A stretch of DNA of 64,000 nt, from the NCBI GenBank assembly GCA_947359465.1, contig OX375883.1:19346088-19410087 (forward strand), given 5' to 3'. Below the pieces are notes generated by a model. It did no database searches. It was not told where the DNA came from and was given only the letters and a program-made list of their open reading frames with translations. The position numbers were made by a program, and so were the translations under genes. Source of the DNA: Metellina segmentata (lineage: Eukaryota; Arthropoda; Arachnida; Araneae; Tetragnathidae). Positions 32,690 to 44,511 of this stretch are shown in pieces (position 1 is the stretch's first letter; each line of letters opens with the position of its first letter).

Positions 32690-33820
32690 TTCTTAATCAG
32701 CGTAAAGTTTAAAGTTTTGGAAACGCGGCTTTTCGTGATGACAGTACCTAACGAAAATCCTTGAAACGAAAAAACTGTTTCGAATATTTGCAAGACCTTG
32801 GCATCGTTTGAAAGCTAAGAAATTGGGAAATATTTTGAATTAAGGTATCTGCATACGTTCGGAGCACTTTTCTAAAAAAAAACGCTATTTAGAAGCAATT
32901 TAATATTATTTTTATAATTATTTGTGTTGAAAATTAATTTTACACTATCGATAGTTAAAATTAAAAAAATATATTTAACAAAAAGGGAAATTTTTTTTTC
33001 GAAATTTTGAAAAGTGTTACAGGGCATATAATTTAAATTAGCAGCAAAATAACACGACCAGAGTAAACTTCATGATGTTATCTAGTGCTTCTTCTAGAAG
33101 TACAAATATATTTTTAAAAAATAGAGGTTTTATGACTCATTGAAAAATTGTTAAAGGATTTTTGATCATTTTGCAACATTGATATTCAAATGCAAGTTCA
33201 TAAATAAGAAAACAATAAATATATCAATTTGATTCTAGAGCAAGCACTAGCAAACACTATTTCGAATGTGCATAAAAATTTTTATAAATATACATCAATA
33301 ACTTTTTTAGTTATCATTTCTGGAATTCAATGGTTATGCCTAAAATGCAATTCTGAGAAAAATGCATGTAAACAAATCCAAGAGAGTAAAGATAATGCGA
33401 AATTCTTGTAACAAATAAGTGAATTTAATTAAAAAATTGTAGTGGCCAATTTATCGAAACATAATTATTATGCATACTATACTATATTATGCTATTAACA
33501 TACTATAACAGATAAAAGGTAGAAATTATGGTAAAAATAGAATATTATTATTAGTTCCGGTTTCGTTATGCTACTTCCGGTATAGTTAACGATTTCGTTC
33601 AAATTTTAAATTGACCTAACTTTTTTTTATTAGTCGCACATTGAAAGTTTAAACTGTTTTAGAAGCACAAAAGTACTGGGAATGTGTTAGTAGAATAAAA
33701 CAAAAAATTGCACATTTTCGTCAAAATTGGCTTTTTTAACGTATGCAGATACCTAAATGAAAAAATGTCGATATCCTGGTCGATTTTCGTGATTTCTAGT
33801 GTAACATACACCATAACTTA
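32690..33820 (+). repeat. Second copy of the THAP-associated repeat, split by a Harbinger-like element
   Basis: GTACCTAACGAAAATCCTTG and ATCGTTTGAAAGCTAAGAAA match 27236-27310, and CCTGGTCGATTTTCGTGATT at 33775 matches 27350. The two halves are separated by the insertion at 32844-33753. The THAP reading frame itself is not present here. Confidence 0.65.
32844..33753. mobile_element. Harbinger-like element, 910 bp, TAA duplication
   Basis: Ends GGTATCTGCATACGTT and its reverse complement, flanked by TAA at 32841-32843 and 33754-33756. AT-rich, no transposase. A MITE that relies on an outside enzyme. Confidence 0.75.
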
Positions 33821-33895
33821 ACCCTGGAACAACAGAACGGTCTATTGGCAATGGTCAGCGATTAATACCCGAAGGGAATTATCCTAGGACAGTGA

Positions 33896-34968
33896 GCCGA
33901 CCAACCGGTATAGTGGTTAAGGTGTTAGCCTCTAGATCGGAAGGTTCCTGGTTCGAATCCGGGTCCGGGCATGGATGTTTGTAAACGTATGGTGTAGAGG
34001 CGGCTGGTGCACCTTAAATCTGTCGTGGCCGAAAGTCCTCACGTTGGGTTGGCGTGGAAGTTTAGAGAGTGGGGTGCCAGCTCAGGTGTTGCTTCGTCAT
34101 CTGACCGTGGTTCAAAATGACGAGGTGTTGTCCTCGAATCTTTCCCTTAAGGGACTGATTCCGGACCGTCGTCAATAGCCCGTTGTGTTGCTCTAGTACG
34201 ACGTTAAGGGGGTCCGGGACACATTGAAAAAAAAATTTTATTAATTAATTTAGAATTTTGAATTTTTTTGAACTGATTAACCATCTAACTAATAAGCGAA
34301 ATCACAACACAAATTTTTTCCAAAAGTTCTTTAAAAATCTTAAATAAAAATTTTTTGAAAAAAAGAGGGGTCATTTTAAATTGCTAAGGCTCAAATTATT
34401 CTTGATCAATTTTCAAAATTCTTGCAGTAAATTATTCACAAATTTATTAGCTTTAATTTTGATTCAGCAATTTAAAAAATATTAATTTAATAAAAAATAA
34501 AAAACATTTGAATGAAAATTTGCGAAAATTTTAAGGTACTTTTTTTTTAAAAAATCATATTTTTAAAAGTAAATATTTGTTTCAAATTTGCTGAATCAAA
34601 ATTAAAGTATAATGTTTGAAAAAGATATATTCCAAATTTCAACCCTTAAACATTATCGATTTTCGACTTATAGCAATTTGAATACGGGAAATCTTGAAAA
34701 ATTGCATCATGGAGAAAAACGCATTTAAAGTTTTAAGGACAGATGTTGTTGCCATGACAACAACTGTCAAGAGTGTTTGATTTTTCAAAACAATGCATCA
34801 CAAAAATTACTATATCTCTAGTTCTAACTAAGATAGAAACATGATTTAGACGTCATTTTAAGCAGAAAAACACAGAGAATTTCTTAAAATAATAAAAAAA
34901 ATTTCGAAAATTTGACGATTTTTGTGTCCCGGACCCCCTTAACTAAAATTACCATCACCATTACCTAG
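33896..34968 (+). mobile_element. SINE type A, full length, split at its tail by a TTAA element
   Basis: The head and body run from 33896 to ACGTTAA at 34207. The tail resumes at 34939 with TTAACTAAAATTACC. Removing the insertion and one TTAA restores a normal tail. Confidence 0.9.
34208..34938. mobile_element. TTAA-type MITE, 731 bp, 16-bp TIRs
   Basis: Ends GGGGGTCCGGGACACA and its exact reverse complement, flanked by TTAA on both sides (34204-34207, 34939-34942). TTAA duplications are made by piggyBac and Kolobok transposases. The interior is AT-rich, with no open frame of note. Confidence 0.9.
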
Positions 34969-34971
34969 GGC

Positions 34972-35303
34972 AGTGATGGCGAACCTATGATACGCGTGCG
35001 AAAACCGACACGCCAAGACATTTTAGTTGAGACTCGTCGTTTATGTCGTTCTTCCCCCAAGAACAGCGAATACGCGCTAGCGCTTTCTTCGCTCGTGGCA
35101 CGATCGCGTGCTTACGTTGAGAGAGGAAGGGATAGAAAAGAAACACAGACAGTTTGTTAGACTAAAACTTAATACGTACTTTCTTCGAGTAAAACAGTAT
35201 TTCGAGAAGGCCAACACAACTGTGGGAATTGGAATGGAGCCCATGCATATAAAGTACCAGCATATTGCGAACTCGTTACTTGACCCATTCGGCAAAATAT
35301 TTA
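34972..35303. mobile_element. hAT-like left end and adjoining sequence
   Basis: CAGTGATGGCGAACCTATGA is a typical hAT start. The matching right end was not found. The open frame at 35108 runs into the next element and has no recognised motif. Confidence 0.45.
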
Positions 35304-35721
35304 GGCTCGGTGCACAACATGCGGCGCCGCTGCCGCAACGCAAGTGCGGTCTGATATACATTAGATCCAAAGGAGTAGTGCACACATGCCTCCGGCGATG
35401 CACGCCCAACTTGCGTGCAATTTGTACCGCAGTTCGCCACGGCGCCGCACACGCTTCTCCGGTCTGAAGTGCCTTGTTTTCATAAATAAATGGAATGTAA
35501 ATGATAATTAATAAATGGTTGTATCCAGTACCCGTCTATTTTATTTCAAAATATACTTTTTTACACCAAGTAAGTGAAATAAACACGTTTTCTTCGATAG
35601 AATATTTATCGCAAATGGCGCGAAATGAGTACTTGCGTCATTTCACCGTTATGTGTGTATAGTTGGGTTTCGGTGCCGCAGCGGCGCCGCACGATGAAAT
35701 ATCGAATGTGTGCACCGGGCC
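35304..35721. mobile_element. GC-rich MITE, 418 bp, TTA duplication
   Basis: Left end GGCTCGGTGCACAACATGCG, right end the reverse complement of GGCCCGGTGCACACATTCGA; both are followed by a GCGGCGCCGC-type palindrome. TTA flanks both sides (35301-35303, 35722-35724), as in Harbinger elements. Confidence 0.75.
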
Positions 35722-35724
35722 TTA

Positions 35725-36275
35725 ATGAATTTCGAAACCAGGAACAGACAATTAAAATAATTAATCGACGCTGCGGCACTTAGATCTTTTCAATCGTCTC
35801 CAGTAACTGCTCTTTCGCCTCATGTCCGACCCTCCTCCCTTACCAAATTACCAAACTTGAGCGATAGAGTCTTGAGTGTCATTTACGACTGACGCTTTCC
35901 TTTCATAGTATCGTATGGCGCATCGTTTGGCGTGAGATAGATAACACCGAAGCGACCTTCTGCCTTTCCCCCAAAGCATTCACACCTCACGGTCGACAGG
36001 TTTGGGTACCCCGAACAAAAAGAGGAACCCTCTAGAAGGTCAGTCGCTGACAGCTCATAAACGGTGATCGACGCCAGAGGTCACTTTAAAAAAAAAAAAA
36101 AAAAAAAAAGGGGGAGGGGATAACATCCACAGTACACAGATCTATACCATGCCGCTGGTGTACACGGAACTTTAGAGGTAACAATTCTCTATATGCATCA
36201 GCCTAAGGGTTAATTATCTGTCCTACGTTACTTTGGAATTAAACGTTTTTAAACGGATGCAACTTGATGATATGG
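35725..36275. other. Unassigned sequence with a poly(A) tract
   Basis: A run of about 20 A followed by G-rich sequence lies at 36089-36118. No gene recognised. Confidence 0.35.
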
Positions 36276-36790
36276 AGATATGCAAATTGCCGAATTTCAA
36301 GACAGCATCTGGCCTCAAGTGTTTGTGGACAAGGGTGTGAGAGAGGTAGAAGAAACAGAGACAGTGCTCGACGAGACATTCTGCGAGTCAAGCAATCTGT
36401 ATTACATCACTACAATCCCCACATATTTGTTGTTTGTACGTAGTGTAGGTGATTTGAATTATTTTGTACCAGGAGTCAATCAAACAGTTACAGATCAATT
36501 AACCTTTTACAGAAAGGATTATGATTTGGCGATTAACTTTTGGAATTTCAAGACAGCATCTGGCTTCAAGTGCTTGTGGACATGAAGTCCAAGCTTGAGA
36601 ATCTGGAAAGAAATCGTTTAGAGAATGAAGAAGAGTGCCACTACGAACAGGAAATTTGGAGTGCTTGGAACCGATTTTACCGGACACTTAGCAACCTGGA
36701 AAACCTAGCGTTGGCATTACTCACAATTTTTCCCTCTACGTAACTTGGTTGAGACCTTATGAAGAAGTCTCGTCGAAGCTCATTTAGTAG
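36276..36790. repeat. Direct repeat of about 250 bp
   Basis: GAATTTCAAGACAGCATCTG near 36292 recurs near 36543, each followed by CTTGTGGAC or TTTGTGGAC. Open frames of 60-100 codons cross it without recognisable motifs. Confidence 0.55.
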
Positions 36791-36949
36791 TAAGTCAATT
36801 CACACACATGACCCGTGATAGTGAACTGTATGAATTTTAGTGTTGAATCATGAATTCAATCACCTAGGAACCATTCTTCCAGGTGAAGAATATAACACAA
36901 AAAGGGTATTGTAACCCAAGGCAAAATCCCTCATAGATTGCGGGCCACA

Positions 36950-37175
36950 CTACTGTCTCTGGTTGGATAGTTTTGAACTCGCAAATCTCCGGTTGCTAAT
37001 TCTCTACAGGTCAACATCTGAGCTGGCACAACTCTCTCCACACTCCTACACCATACCAACGACATTATATTTAACGCAACGACAGATTTAAAGTGGAACA
37101 GCCCAATAGTACAATACCTGTCTCTGGTTGGATCGTTTTGAACTCGCAACTCTCCGGTTGCTAATTCTCTACTCT
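36950..37175. repeat. SINE-like head duplicated
   Basis: GTCTCTGGTTGGAT with TTTTGAACTCGCAA and TCTCCGGTTGCTAATTCTCTAC occurs twice (36955 and 37131). It is the reverse strand of the type-B tRNA-like head, with GAACTCGCAAC as remnant B box. Confidence 0.55.
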
Positions 37176-37310
37176 TCAAACCGGGCGACCTCCTGAAAAC
37201 CAACTTCAAACGCATTTAACACTGTGGCATTTAAGGTTGATTGGGTTCCATATTTGTTCAAGCTACGCCAAGCACAAGACGAACATCAAGTAATGAACTT
37301 AAACACACAC

Positions 37311-38253
37311 TGTGACGTCTGGGGAAAAAAAGACGATTTCAACACCCGGGATCATCGTGGGCCTTCCACGACAGGGGAGCAGACGGCCACCCAAAAAGAA
37401 CATGTGTGTTACAGTTGGGGATTAACACCGGCCAGAAAGACAATAAATATGTCGTAAAGTCGGCATGTAATCAGACTTCTGGCACCAGCCTGTCACACAC
37501 ACAACATCATTTTCTAATGTTTCCGAGATCCAAAGAGGGTGCTCACAGCTGTAAGTTCACACCGCTTAATGTTGCAGATGTCGTTGAAAAACATCAGAAT
37601 AAACATTCCAAGAGGGAGGCGTACTCCCTCGGAGAGAAAACGAAAACTGAGAGACGAGAAGGAAGCCACTGGATAGGAATAGCTCTCGTTAGACAGCTAT
37701 ACGGTGAAGTTAAACACCGATAACAAAAAAAAACCGAATGGTAGTTCAAACTTTCTGTTTCTTTATGAACATTCGTTCTTTGATTGTTCAATGTACATAT
37801 TATATATAGTCTTCCTATTATAAAATACAAATACAAGTACAAATATTGACTACCAGCTACAGGCTCAAGCCCAACAAGGCTGGTCCTTTGTTTACGAATT
37901 CCCCCATTCCCACTGACTATCCAATTGTATCTTAAATTCGTACACTCCCTTTGAATTAACTATATTTTCTGGCAACGCGTTCCAACTGTCTATTACCCTA
38001 TTAAAGAAGTAGTTTTTCCTTAAATCCCGATTAAAATGTGTCTTATTCAATTTATACCCATGACCCCTTGTTGTGTTATCCCTATTGAAATTTAAGCCCT
38101 CTGTGTCCCCTTGTTTTACAAACTTGAAAAGCTGAATCAAATCCCCCCTCCTTCTTCTTCTTTCCAGTGTATACATGTACTTTTATATACTTTTTAAGTG
38201 GTAATAAACAACTTGTAAAGGCATCCAGCTGGGTCCGACTCCTGTGTAATTCC
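37311..38253 (+). mobile_element. LTR copy B, interrupted by a LINE fragment
   Basis: Starts TGTGACGTCTGG as copy C does, and keeps ATCGTGGGCCTTCCACGA, TATACGGTGAAG, CATGAACATTCGTTC and TGTGTAATTCC before GTGGTGCC. A 5'-truncated LINE lies inside at about 37812-38190. Confidence 0.7.
37812..38190 (-). pseudogene. 3' end of a non-LTR reverse transcriptase (LINE), 5'-truncated
   Basis: The - strand frame 37892-38176 reads LERRRRRGDLIQLFKFV, then TTRGHGYKLNKTHFNRDLRK, then FFNRVIDSWNALPENIV and a stop. RGHxxKL, RKxFFxxRV and WNxLPxxxV are the classic C-terminal motifs of CR1/Jockey-type reverse transcriptases. The 3' end is a short TTTGTA-type repeat (37815-37840), as in LINE tails. It inserted into LTR copy B. 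Confidence 0.85.
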
Positions 38254-38384
38254 GTGGTGCCAAAAACGTCATAACATATAGGACGTTTTACACAGAAGAG
38301 TCTGATACAGGAGAAATATACCCAGAGTAAGTTACAGGAATCAACCCGTAAGTATTTTAGATTGGCAAATTTTGTGCCGCAAGT

Positions 38385-38525
38385 AGCCATATTTAGCCAT
38401 GCTGCGACAAACACAGGACATACATCATCAAGCAATGCACATATACACCCGAGGAAAGCTTTCCTAACACAGAAGAGAGAACTACACCCAGGGATGAATC
38501 GAACCACATGTACACTCACTGCCAA
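38385..38525. repeat. 'GGCCAAGCTGCGCC' SINE-like repeat fragment
   Basis: TTTAGCCATGCTGCGACAAA, GAGGAAAGCTTTCC and GGGATGAATCGAACCACATG match the family; the last word contains a reverse B box. Confidence 0.55.
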
Positions 38526-38769
38526 AAGTTAAGCACGGATAGGAAAATGTTAATTTCCAGAAGCCAATCTGAATTTAAGAGGCTGCAATTTGCTGCAGAG
38601 GTAGATTGTTAAGAATTCTACGTACGTTGCTAGGTGATGCAACCGCTGAGTTATTGCGCCGCAACTCCGTTGCTAGGTAACGCATTCACTTGAGAAAGTT
38701 GCCAGCTGCAAGGAGTTGCGTCTTGGGAAGAAAGGTTTTTATCAGAGATCGTCCCAGTACTGTAGGATG

Positions 38770-38967
38770 GTAATGGTAATTTTAGTTAACGTTGTACTAG
38801 AGCAACACAACGAGCTATTGACGGTCCGGAATCAGTTCCTTAAGGGAAAGATTCGAGGACAACACCTCATAATTTTGAACCACGGTCAGATGACGAAGCA
38901 ACACCTGTGCTGGCACCCCACTCTCCAAACTTCCACGTCAACCCAACGTGAGGACTTTCGGCCACGA
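38770..38967 (-). mobile_element. SINE, 5'-truncated, with 16-bp target duplication
   Basis: Tail and body only. The flanks CCAGTACTGTAGGATG at 38754-38769 and 38968-38983 are identical. Confidence 0.93.
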
Positions 38968-38983
38968 CCAGTACTGTAGGATG

Positions 38984-40250
38984 ACGGGAGTATATGTTTA
39001 CAGCTAAGGCCTCACAGTAGTGGCGAGTCCACAAAATGTATAATTATATGTTCCGTTACGTTTTAGTTTAATAAAGTTGTTGTTGTGTAAGAAGTGTACA
39101 TCTTTATTATTGAAGTACGGAATAAAACTAGATTCGGATATCTGTTGATCCAACTACAGAGGGATGAGTACCCCAACTTAATTTCAAAGATTATTTTTTA
39201 AATTATATTTACAGGAAATTTAAAGAATCTGCTGCCGGGCTTGGGTCAAGCTCGAACTATCGAATTGTGTGGTTATAGACGCCGCATAGATGGAACTATG
39301 CAAATGTGTTATGTAACAGTCAATCACGGTTTCGTGTCGAGAAATATGCAGAAAAGGCAGTCGTATAAGAAGCCAGGATTGTGAAGGGTTAGAGGAGTTG
39401 CACGTAAGTGCCGATAAAAAGTGTTTAGAACTTTCGTATGATTAGTTTTCAAGACATATGTTTCTATGACTTCCAGAAGACGAATGGCAGAGGGAGTAGT
39501 GCTTGCTGAGGGGGTTTCTTTTCCGAAACATGTTTTTGAGCCGAGGGGGCAGCTTACTGAGGTTTTCACGTGCGCAACTCATACCTCAGGAGATCGATCC
39601 TGCCGGTCTGAAAACACACAACACCCCAAAATAAATCTACAATACCTCACCTTTTCTTCTTGAAGTATCCAACTATGCATCCAACTCCAACCACAAAAAC
39701 TCGAGCGGACCTGAAACCTCCGAACCCTCAGAAACAGCAATACCATTTAGCAACCGCAAAATCTCCAACTGACCTCGCCTTCAAAAGCCTCAGCGCTTGG
39801 GTTCACCTCAATGGGAGCTTAAACCTCTGAAAAGGGAAAGTCTGAAAGAGGCCGGCCGCCTCGAAAGAAAGGAAAAACCGCTACGGCGTTTAGTTCTCCA
39901 ATTGGGATCCACAAAAGCCCCGTAACTGCTGGGCTTCACGCTCCGAGAGAGAAGGGACCCACGCCCTCTAGTGTCGAAGCGTGATTCATGCGAGGGGTGA
40001 GGTTTCTGAGAAGCGATCGTTCCACCCACACTTCAGAGAACGAAGAGGAAGGAACGCCTGTTTGTTTAAACTTTAACTAGTCATCACTTCCAAGGAGAGA
40101 ACCCCAATTCCCAGCAACTCTGAGAGTTGGGACAGGTCCTCCACATGTGAACCAGTACAAGGTTAGATGACTGATTTGACTGAAATATTAATACGTAGCA
40201 AAACACAAACCATTTAACCCTCTGAGGGGTTTTCACACCTGTACTTCTAT
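38984..40250. other. Unassigned region
   Basis: AATAAA words near 39067 and 39120 lie in what may be a decayed LTR (38550-39170). Open frames at 39324-39663 and 39808-40029 have no recognised motif. At 39671-39830 a CT-rich, coding-like composition occurs without splice support. Confidence 0.3.
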
Positions 40251-40251
40251 C

Positions 40252-41060
40252 TTGCAACATGCACACTTCTATACAGTTCCAATTTAACCTTTTTTATCCA
40301 ATAGTATATTTCGAAAGGATCTTATTCTAAGGAAACAACTGATAGAATCGGTTCCAGATTATTCTACACAAAGGAACCAATGGAATTTTTCGCAAGGATT
40401 CTATTGTAAGAAAATATGAGAGACCAAGAGAATCTTTTCAAAGGATTCTATTCCAAGGTACTGAGAGCAACAGATTTTTTCCAAGAGATCCTATTCCAAA
40501 GAAAGGACTGACAGATTGTTCCTGGATTCTATTGTAAAGAAATATGAGAGACCAAGAGAATCTTTTCAAAGGATTCTATTTCAAGGTACTGAGAGCAACA
40601 GATTATTTCCGAGAGATCCTATCTTGCAACATGCACACTTCTATGCAATTGTAATTTAACCGTTTTTTACCAATAGTATATTTCGAAAGGATCTTATTCT
40701 AAGGAAACAACTGACAGAATCGGTTCCAGATTATTCTACACAAAGGAACCAATGGAATTTTTCGCAAGGATTCTATTGTAAGAAAATATGAGAGACCAAG
40801 AGAATCTTTTCAAAGGATTCTATTCCAAGGTACTGAGAGCAACAGCTTATTTCCAAGAGATCCTATTCCAAAGAAAGGATTGACAGAATTGTTCCTGGAT
40901 TCCTATTGTAAGAAAATATGAGAGACCAAGATAATCTTTTTAAAGGATTCTATTCCAAGGTACTGAGGGCAACATATTCTTTCCAAGAGATCCTATTCCA
41001 AAGAAAGGATTGACATAATTGTTTCAAGATTCTATTTTACCGAAGGAAAGAGGTAATAGT
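40252..41060. repeat. Minisatellite with 371-bp higher-order repeat
   Basis: CTTGCAACATGCACACTTCT begins a block at about 40252 that recurs at 40623. Inside are 40-50-bp units with AAGGATTCTATTCCAAGGTA and GAGAGACCAAGAGAATC, related to the 16-kb family core. Confidence 0.88.
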
Positions 41061-41099
41061 ATCTTAACATTGACTAATCTAAGCCAAGGTGTAATAGAA

Positions 41100-41310
41100 T
41101 ATTCACAATGATTTTTATTCTAAGGAAAGGAGCAATAGATTCGCTCCAAAGGATTCTATTAAAAAAGAAAGATCAATAGATTCGTTCCAAAAGGATTCTA
41201 TTAAAAAGAAAGATGCAATAGATTCGTTCCAAAGGATTCTATTAAAATGAAAGAAGAAATAGATTTGTTTCCAAAGAATTCTATTACAAGAAAAGGAGCA
41301 ATAACATGGA
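41100..41310. repeat. 40-bp minisatellite, about five units
   Basis: Units of ATAGATTCGTTCCAAAGGAT then TCTATTAAAAAGAAAGATGCA; same core order as at 16 kb. Confidence 0.85.
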
Positions 41311-41523
41311 ATTTTTCTGACGGCTGAAAGAAAACATGGATTCTTAAGGAAAGATGTAATTATAGTCATCAAATATGTTGTGTAGTAAAAGTAACTCATC
41401 CTTACTCGGAAATCTTACGAAGATGAGAGAGGTACACTCCAACTCTCCATTACTTCCAAAGAGTGTCGAACAGAATCAACTCTCTTAATGTCGGGGAAGA
41501 TCAACATATGCATTTCTTGACAC

Positions 41524-42038
41524 TGTGACGTCTGGAAAAAAGACGAATTCAACCCCCGAATCATCGTGGGCCTTCCACGAAAGGGGATCAGACGACCACC
41601 CCAAAACAAAGAACACGTGTGTTACAGTCGGTGCCGACTTCTTGCAAATGGTTGTCACATCATTTTCTAACGGTTCCAAGATCCAAAGAGGGGACTCACA
41701 CGTGTGGAGTTGACATCTCTAGTAGTGTAGTAGGTGTCATTGATCAACATTCTCGGAGGTAGCCGGCTTCTCCGGTGAAAAAGGGGAGACGAGAGAAGAG
41801 GGTCTTTGTGCGTGGAAGCAAAGATAGAGCTCTCGGGACAGGTATACGGTGAGGTAAAACACCGATAAAAAAACTGACTGATTGCGAAGAGAAACTGTGA
41901 TTTCTTCATGAACATTCGTTCATCGACTGTCCAGTGTATATATTTTGAAAACATTTTTCCAATTGTTATTGAAAACCTTTTAAGTGAAATAAATAGCTTG
42001 GAAAGGTATCCAGCTTAGTCCAACTCCATCGAATTACA
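41524..42038 (+). mobile_element. LTR copy C, best-preserved, 515 bp
   Basis: It begins TGTGACG and ends TTACA (TG...CA). It has CACGTGTGGAGTTGACA, a promoter-like AAAAAGGGGAGACGAGAG, an AATAAATAG poly(A) region and is followed by GTGGTGCCCAAAATC, a plausible primer-binding site. No gag or pol is recognised downstream, so it is a remnant. No direct duplication flanks it. Confidence 0.65.
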
Positions 42039-42204
42039 GTGGTGCCCAAAATCAAGTTAGATAACTGATAGTACTTGGGGGGGGGGCTTCATGAAATGCC
42101 AATAAGAATCCTAAACACTAACCGTTCAACTTCCACAGCTTTATACATTTACCCTCTACATTTGAATACTTGTTGCACAACATCACAGCAGATTCAATGA
42201 AACG

Positions 42205-42440
42205 TTGGTTGGTTTTATGACGCAAGAGGGCACTGTTGATTAAGCTGCACATAACACGTGTTTGCCCAATTCATTCTATGCTATCCTGTACAAGACAGAC
42301 ATCAAGTAAATGAACACACATGAGGAATGTTTTACATACGCAGAAGAGAAAAATTCACCTAGAGAGGAATCAAATCTGCCTACAACTCACAGGTTGCAAG
42401 AGCTGTGGGCAGACCCAATGAGCCACGGTGACCCCCACAC
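42205..42440. mobile_element. SINE of the 'GGCCAAGCTGCGCC' family with reverse tRNA-like end
   Basis: TTTTATGACGCAAGAGGGCA, AAGACAGACATCAAGTAAAT and, at the right, ACTCACAGGTTGCAAGAGCT followed by GTGGGCAGACCCAATGAGCC. Read in reverse, the right part is a tRNA-like head, so the element lies on the - strand. Confidence 0.6.
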
Positions 42441-43790
42441 CATGACTAGATTTAACTTTTTAAACTCTTACACAAATTACTTCTACGAAAACATACCACA
42501 TTCTCTATCTGGCTCTGATACTATAATACATGGTTTTATAGGAAAAGTTCTAGAAATTTCTAGAGGAAACGAGCTCCTCTAGAATAGAACAGACATGAAA
42601 AAAAATGGAATTATAGAGAAATTCTATAAAAAAAAAGTAAAGGCTTGAAACGCAAGAAATGAGAGTTACAGACATTTTCTATGCATCCATTTCCCTTTTA
42701 TCATCGTAGTAACTTTCTAGAATTCCATAGAAATTTTTCGTAAGGGTCACTACCACACTGATCTTGACCGAAAATGCCTTTTAGAGAAACATTTAAATTG
42801 ATATAAATATGCAACTTTTGTAGGATAGATTTATTTCAAAAATAGAAATAGTGAAGAGCTTGAAATCAAGCAATTCCAACTTTCTTGAAAAGTAGGCTTA
42901 AGAAATCCCCCGATTTCTTTGGTGGAAGACACTTTCTTAAAAACTACTCTTAAAAGCTTTGATGTCCAAGCCACATGTCCATTCAATTGTTACGTATTTT
43001 AATTCGCTTCGAACGTTCGTTGAACTTGTTCCGAATTGTCCTCCAACAAAAGACATCGGGCCAGGACATCTGTTACACATGGAACAAAAGCGAATTAGAA
43101 GTAAAGTACGCACAAGACAACAATAGATCCTCCTCCGATATAATTTCCCGTATGTCAACACGAGGAGCGAGAGTTGCCAAACTAATTATAATAATCCGAA
43201 CGTGGTTTCCTGGAGAGTTCAGACGATAAGCAGATTCTCGTTCCGCACGAGAAAACGCGAGGCAGATAAATCACTGCGCCTTCGGTTGGAAGAAGAGAAA
43301 AGGTTCAAGTTCATTGTTTCGATATTATTCGAAAAAAAGAATTCTTTTTTAACCTTGGACGCACATCTCGTGTGAACACGAATATGGTCATTCTCGTGTG
43401 TCAACTGCGCAGTTTCGAATATAGAATACATCGGGAGAGAAGAGGGTGTAAAAATAAAAGAATGCGTGCTCGTACTTGGTCATTTCCGACACGATTGAGT
43501 GAATGGTATTCCCTGGCGAGCCAAAACGCAATGTTTGTTTTAAAGCATTCTTAATCTATTTTAAGTAATTTTGGAACAACCAGAATGAGAACATGCTCCA
43601 TATACAATTGATCTTCCTCGTTTCTTAAGCCTTTTTTCGTAAAAGAACAAGAAGCAAGCCATTTATATTAGGAAGAAAAATGCTCGATAAAATTACCAAT
43701 GTACTGACGTCTTCAGTTGATACGTTAAATTTTCTTGCCAAGCGAAAATGCAAGAGTTCCATAAAGGCATCTAGATATAATTCTCTTACG
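42441..43790. other. Unassigned sequence
   Basis: Several motif-free open frames of 60-85 codons. AGAATGAGAACATG with CATATACAATTGATCTTC near 43582 recurs at 44828 and 45277, marking a local diverged duplication of about 450-1250 bp spacing. Confidence 0.35.
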
Positions 43791-43791
43791 T

Positions 43792-44244
43792 GGCACGCAA
43801 AAAAGACGTTATTTGTTAACGCGTTTTGGCAACACTATACGATTGTTAGTTTACCACAAAGCCTCGCGCCTCAATTGAATTTATAGCGTTTTGGATTAAA
43901 TTTTATTTTAAAAAAATGAATATTAGTCGAGCTGTTGCAGCTTACAAACGACAAGCTGGGTATTCGATTTCCAAAGCAGTGCTCACATTTCATGTCAAAA
44001 TTTGTTCAAAGTTTTCATTTGAATTCCAAATTGTTCGAGTTCTGATTCCAGATGTTCTGTAGAACAGTAGATTTTTCTGCAGAACAACAAATTTATATTT
44101 GAAAAGTATTTTTTTGCTATATCATATTTTGTAAACAATGTCTTCATCGATGCGAGCAAAGCAATCTGATGATGCGAGCAAGGTTCGCACAGCGAACCAG
44201 TGAGGATTGCAAAGCAATCCTCCGTGGGTTGGCGAACCCCCTAG
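43792..44244 (+). mobile_element. Non-autonomous Helitron-like element, family 2, copy B
   Basis: Starts TCTCTTACGTGGCACGC; ends CGAACCCCCTAG with T following, as Helitrons do. The subterminal GGATTGCAAAGCAATCC can form a hairpin. Matches copy A at 24095 in order and length. Confidence 0.65.
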
Positions 44245-44511
44245 TTATAATTTATTTCTGGTAATACAGTCGGAAGGAAAATGGTTTTTGTTCATCCTGA
44301 AATCTATTCCTAAATATGAATAACATTTTTTTTTTATGGACTGGATTGGAATTGGGGGTCAAGGTCCAAAAACGGACAAGGTGCGCCAAACGCAAAATAT
44401 TTTTTTTGTATGAAATTCCTAAAAAATATTCGTAGATGCTAATCTGTACGGATGTAGGTATGAAAACTCATTTCCATCCTTGACAGGTGAGAAAACTATA
44501 TTTGCTTTAAA

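Noticed and set aside
35108..35467. 119-codon frame (+)
   Set aside because: Its second half is a GC-rich MITE that starts at 35304; no motif in the first half.
38082..38525. 147-codon frame (-)
   Set aside because: It runs through a LINE end, LTR end and SINE fragment.
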